Source of the DNA: Oscillospiraceae bacterium
Lineage (GTDB): Bacteria > Bacillota > Clostridia > Oscillospirales > Ruminococcaceae
Reading direction: 5' to 3'
DNA: 64,000 nucleotides
Assembly (NCBI GenBank): GCA_900768125.1
Contig: CAAGBS010000011.1
Location: 9,792 to 73,791 of the forward strand
Shown here one piece after another: positions 61,442-64,000 of the stretch. The notes under the pieces were generated by a model that worked only from the letters and a program-made list of their open reading frames with translations, made no database searches and was not told the DNA's origin. Made by a program: the position numbers and the translations under genes. Positions within the stretch are counted from its first letter, which is position 1. Every line of letters begins with the position of its first letter.

Positions 61442-62566
61442 ATGGCAAGTATGGGCAATGTTTTAGGACTTATTTTTGCTAATATGCACGAGGAGAACCT
61501 TCCTGAGCTGACCAAGGCAAGAGCAATGGCGAGCGTTCCTTTCGGCGCAAGATACCGCCTTGTTGACTTCCCGCTTTCCAGCATGGTAAATTCGGGTATC
61601 ACACAGGTGGGCATAATCACCCAGGCTAAGTACTACTCCCTGATGGATCACCTCGGAATGGGCAGTGAGTGGGACCTCGCAAGAAAGACCGGTGGTCTGC
61701 ATATCCTCCCGCCATATGGCAGAAGCGACAACGGCGTTTACAGAGGCCGTCTTGAGGCTCTCGCCGGCGCTGCTGAGTTCATTCACGAGTCCGGCGCGGA
61801 GTATGTTATCATGTCCGACAGCAATGTTGTTGCGAACATTGATTTCAAGCCGATAATCGAGTTCCACGAGAAGAAGGGCGCGGATATCACCTGCGTTTAC
61901 GGCAATGGCGTTTACGACGCTGACCGTGCTTCCAGATTCACCGTTCTGGAAGTTGACGACAACGACGTTGTATACGATGTGCTCACAAGGCCCTCCATCA
62001 GCGGCGAGGTAAAGCCCGTGCTGAACATCTACGTTACAAAGCGCGAGTTCCTGGAGAACATCATTCGCGAGAGCGAGTGCCGCAGCCTTTACAGCTTTGA
62101 GACTGATATCCTCCAGCACAAGCTGCACGATTTCAAGATCTTCGGCTACAAGTATGACGGCTACTTCGAGATAATCGACAGCATGAAGACGTTCTACAAG
62201 GCAAACAACGACATGATGAACCGCGATGTTTGCCATAAGGTGTTCTCAATGAGCAAGCCTATCTACACCAAGGTAAGGGACGTTGCTCCGGCTAAGTACG
62301 GCATCGACGCTAACGTCAAGGGTTCGCTCATCGCTGACGGCTGCATCATCGAGGGCACCGTTGAGAATTCCGTGCTGTTCCGCGGCGTAAAGGTCGGCAA
62401 GGGTGCTGTTATCAAGAACAGTATCGTTATGCAGGGCAGCGTAGTTGAGGAGAAGGCTGCGTTCATCAACGGCATCGCTGACAAGGACGTTACCCTCACC
62501 AAGAACCGCACCATCACCGGCTCGGCTGATTACCCCGTGTTCATCACCAAGGGCGCTACAGTTTAA
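61442..62566 (+). CDS. glgD: ADP-glucose pyrophosphorylase regulatory subunit GlgD
   Basis: The 374-residue GlgC paralogue keeps the fold (GARYRLVDFPLSSMVNSGI) but lacks the glycine-rich catalytic loop at the start, which reads LGLIFANMHEENL. GlgD makes the GlgC-GlgD heteromer more active in Firmicutes. The start is ATG 61442, with AAAGGAAG upstream. A strong terminator follows, so the operon is glgBCD without glgA or glgP. Confidence 0.95.
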   Translation: MASMGNVLGLIFANMHEENLPELTKARAMASVPFGARYRLVDFPLSSMVNSGITQVGIITQAKYYSLMDHLGMGSEWDLARKTGGLHILPPYGRSDNGVYRGRLEALAGAAEFIHESGAEYVIMSDSNVVANIDFKPIIEFHEKKGADITCVYGNGVYDADRASRFTVLEVDDNDVVYDVLTRPSISGEVKPVLNIYVTKREFLENIIRESECRSLYSFETDILQHKLHDFKIFGYKYDGYFEIIDSMKTFYKANNDMMNRDVCHKVFSMSKPIYTKVRDVAPAKYGIDANVKGSLIADGCIIEGTVENSVLFRGVKVGKGAVIKNSIVMQGSVVEEKAAFINGIADKDVTLTKNRTITGSADYPVFITKGATV

Positions 62567-62586
62567 ACCGGACTAACTGATACCAG

Positions 62587-62617
62587 AACGGGGCTGAGAG
62601 ATCAGCTCCGTTTTTTA
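62587..62617 (+). terminator. Terminator of glgBCD
   Basis: AACGGGGCTGA (62587-62597) pairs with TCAGCTCCGTT (62602-62612), one G-U, tetraloop GAGA, followed by TTTTTT. Confidence 0.92.
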
Positions 62618-62742
62618 TACAATTCTGGGGCGTGTGTGAATCAGCTTCAGGCGTGCTGTGAAACTTTTAACGTTTCATTGTGATAATGAATAAAAATTAT
62701 TCTGAAAATCCCTACAAACTATTCAAATTTGATAAAAACCAC

Positions 62743-62771
62743 TTTACAAACGATTACATAAGTGCTATAAT
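62743..62771 (+). promoter_or_regulatory. Promoter of the APH-fold kinase gene
   Basis: TTTACA (62743-62748), a 17-bp spacer and TATAAT (62766-62771), about 60 bp before the ATG at 62840. Confidence 0.85.
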
Positions 62772-62839
62772 AGAGACAACGAAAAACGGATCGGACTTCA
62801 CACTAAAGGGGAAAGATTCGGGGAAAGGAAAGATGATTT

Positions 62840-63595
62840 ATGAAACTGAAGAATATGATCTCCGATGGCGAAAAGGTACAGGTTTACGAGGTCGATGGCA
62901 AGGCTGTCAAGGTTTTCAAGGACCCGAACGAACCCAAGAGCGTAGTCCTCTATGAAGCTCTGACCCATACACGCGTTGAGGAAACTGGATATAAGCGCAT
63001 TCCCGCACTCGAGGACGTTATCAAGATAGACGGCAAGTGGGCAATCTCCTATGATTACATAACCGGCGACACTATGGCTGACCTGATGAAGAAGTCCCCC
63101 GAAAAGGCTGATGAGTACATCGAGCAGATGGTAGATCTCCAGATCGAGATAAACGCCCAGCGTTCGCCCAAGATAAGCCGCCTGAAGGATTATCTCAAGC
63201 GCTCCATCGAGGGTCTTGATATGATAGACGATGTTAAGAAATACGAGCTGCTGACCCGCCTGGAGTCCATGCCGAAGCATGTTAAACTCTGCCACGGCGA
63301 GTTCACACCCGAGAACATCATCATCAACGACAGCGGCGTTTACGTTGTAGACTGGCTGAAGGCTAAGCAGGGCAACGCTTCCGCAGATGTTGCGAAGACA
63401 TACCTCTGGTTCTGCCTGCACCACCACACCGAGTACGCTGAGAAGTATCTTAAGCTGTACTGCAAGAAGACCGGCACCGCTATCAAGTATGTTCAGGACT
63501 GGCTTCCCATTGTGGCTGCCGCACAGCTAAAGTTCAAGCGCCCCGAAGAGCGCGAGCTTCTGCTCACCTGGATAGACATTGCGGATTACGAATAA
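62840..63595 (+). CDS. APH/choline kinase-fold phosphotransferase
   Basis: A 251-residue kinase of the aminoglycoside phosphotransferase superfamily. The N-lobe has KAVKVFKDP and SYDYITGDTMAD. The catalytic loop is CHGEFTPENIII: the usual HGD Asp is Glu. The metal Asp follows in YVVDWLKAK. Together with the small size this suggests a housekeeping sugar or small-molecule kinase, not a resistance enzyme; the substrate is unknown. The ATG at 62840 has GGAAAGG upstream; an ATG at 62832 is out of frame. A terminator follows. Its promoter is separate from glgBCD. Confidence 0.8.
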   Translation: MKLKNMISDGEKVQVYEVDGKAVKVFKDPNEPKSVVLYEALTHTRVEETGYKRIPALEDVIKIDGKWAISYDYITGDTMADLMKKSPEKADEYIEQMVDLQIEINAQRSPKISRLKDYLKRSIEGLDMIDDVKKYELLTRLESMPKHVKLCHGEFTPENIIINDSGVYVVDWLKAKQGNASADVAKTYLWFCLHHHTEYAEKYLKLYCKKTGTAIKYVQDWLPIVAAAQLKFKRPEERELLLTWIDIADYE

Positions 63596-63647
63596 TGAAC
63601 TTCATACCTTTGAGTTTTTCTCCTAGAACTTATCGGGCATAATATTT

Positions 63648-63678
63648 CTCCCCTGTCAGAGATGGCAGGGGAGTTTTT
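63648..63678 (+). terminator. Terminator of the APH-fold kinase gene
   Basis: CTCCCCTG...CAGGGGAG (63648-63655 with 63666-63673) plus TTTTT. Confidence 0.9.
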
Positions 63679-63712
63679 GGTAAGCTTGTGTTTAAATGAT
63701 TCGGAATTAAAT

Positions 63713-64000
63713 GGCGGGAGGGGCAAACAGGACGTTTGCCCGCACGCCCCAGAGCGCAGCATGGACGCTGCTCATTAAAGGGCGGGAGGTGCAAGCCCCT
63801 CCCCTACGTTTTTTTGCAATTGTATAAATTTAACGCGCGAAGCGCTATTGATTTTCGCTTCCTTTTGGTACAAAAGGAAGTGGGGGTGTGGGGTGTCTCC
63901 CCCGGTGGGGGAGGTGGCGCGAAGCGCCAGAGGGGTTGACCGACAGAACAGCGCCCCCGCTACTCCGTGCGAAGCACGGCGACTCCGCACGGAGTGCGGC
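63713..64000. repeat. Hairpin-rich repeat region at the right edge
   Basis: A run of short perfect hairpins: GGGCAAAC/GTTTGCCC (63721-63741), GCAGC/GCTGC (63756-63771), GGGAGG/CCTCCC (63784-63803) and GCGC-GAA-GCGC (63835-63845). Next come the palindrome CTTCCTTTTG at 63857, GGCGC-GAA-GCGCC (63917), CCGTGC-GAA-GCACGG (63965-63979) and CCGCAC-GGA-GTGCGG (63985-63999). The last part is a diverged copy of 36994-37092. No gene is seen; the repeat runs off the window. Confidence 0.7.

Noticed and set aside
62680..62955. A 91-residue plus-strand frame upstream of the APH-fold gene
   Set aside because: It spans the promoter and runs into the kinase gene in another frame; composition is not protein-like.
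1..64000. tRNA, rRNA, CRISPR arrays or prophage
   Set aside because: No cloverleaf, rRNA core motif, regular repeat-spacer pattern, integrase or phage structural gene was seen in any intergenic region; small RNAs could still be missed.

Overview
The window looks like the chromosome of an anaerobic, fibre-degrading Clostridia member close to Ruminococcus (Oscillospiraceae). This is an inference from content: two GH5 endoglucanases, pyruvate phosphate dikinase, the Firmicutes-type GlgC/GlgD pair, a class II GalT, SpoIIE and a SpoIID-like protein, moderately high GC coding DNA and AT-rich promoters that often fit TTGACA-N17-TATAAT. No rRNA, tRNA, CRISPR array, integrase or transposase gene was seen.

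Layout. 1-3.1 kb: tail of an aminotransferase, then a tightly overlapping Sel1-repeat / zinc-ribbon / Ser-Thr-kinase-like cassette resembling the Ter-associated kinase modules. 3.1-4.7 kb: a MATE transporter behind a leader with a full terminator hairpin. 4.8-7.3 kb: a coupled pair, the second with a SpoIID-like domain plus three peptidoglycan-binding repeats. 7.5-9.2 kb (minus): UPF0210 and ACT-domain pair. 9.4-17.7 kb (plus): PHP phosphatase, Lrp/AsnC regulator, aminotransferase, ispE, Asp23-like, FakA-like, recG and rsmE, mostly overlapping. 17.8-19.1 kb: an acidic membrane-anchored protein and a lipoprotein. 19.2-23.9 kb (minus): an exopolysaccharide protein fusing a sugar-phosphate transferase to an O-antigen-ligase-like membrane protein, coupled to a second PHP phosphatase. 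24.2-28.2 kb: ilvE, a secreted YcdB-like protein and a NUDIX hydrolase. 28.6-30 kb: a G5/3D-domain cell-wall protein behind a long structured leader.

30-36.9 kb: two tandem GH5 cellulases and sbcDC. 37.2-40.4 kb (minus): a periplasmic-binding/degenerate GGDEF/EAL receptor whose signal-peptide region carries an in-frame palindromic element. 40.7-48.3 kb: GH13 amylase, three tandem paralogous small membrane proteins, dprA, an alpha/beta hydrolase and ppdK. 48.5-51.4 kb (minus): an accessory two-gene unit, a membrane RCK-like/RyR protein followed by a TIR-transmembrane-transglutaminase-like protein that seems to lack a standard start codon. 51.7-57.7 kb: galT, rsmA, a deoxycytidylate deaminase, a small TPR protein and spoIIE. 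58-62.6 kb: glgB-glgC-glgD. 62.8-63.6 kb: an APH-fold kinase. The last 400 bp is dense in hairpin repeats, one of which is shared with 37.0 kb.

The genes fit a cell that imports and degrades plant polysaccharide (GH5, GH13, GalT), runs glycolysis with PPDK and stores glycogen (GlgBCD). The best candidates for something undescribed are the TIR / RyR pair, the element exapted inside the EAL receptor, the glycosyltransferase-ligase fusion with an internal start, the structured leader of the 3D-domain gene, and the three tandem membrane paralogues.
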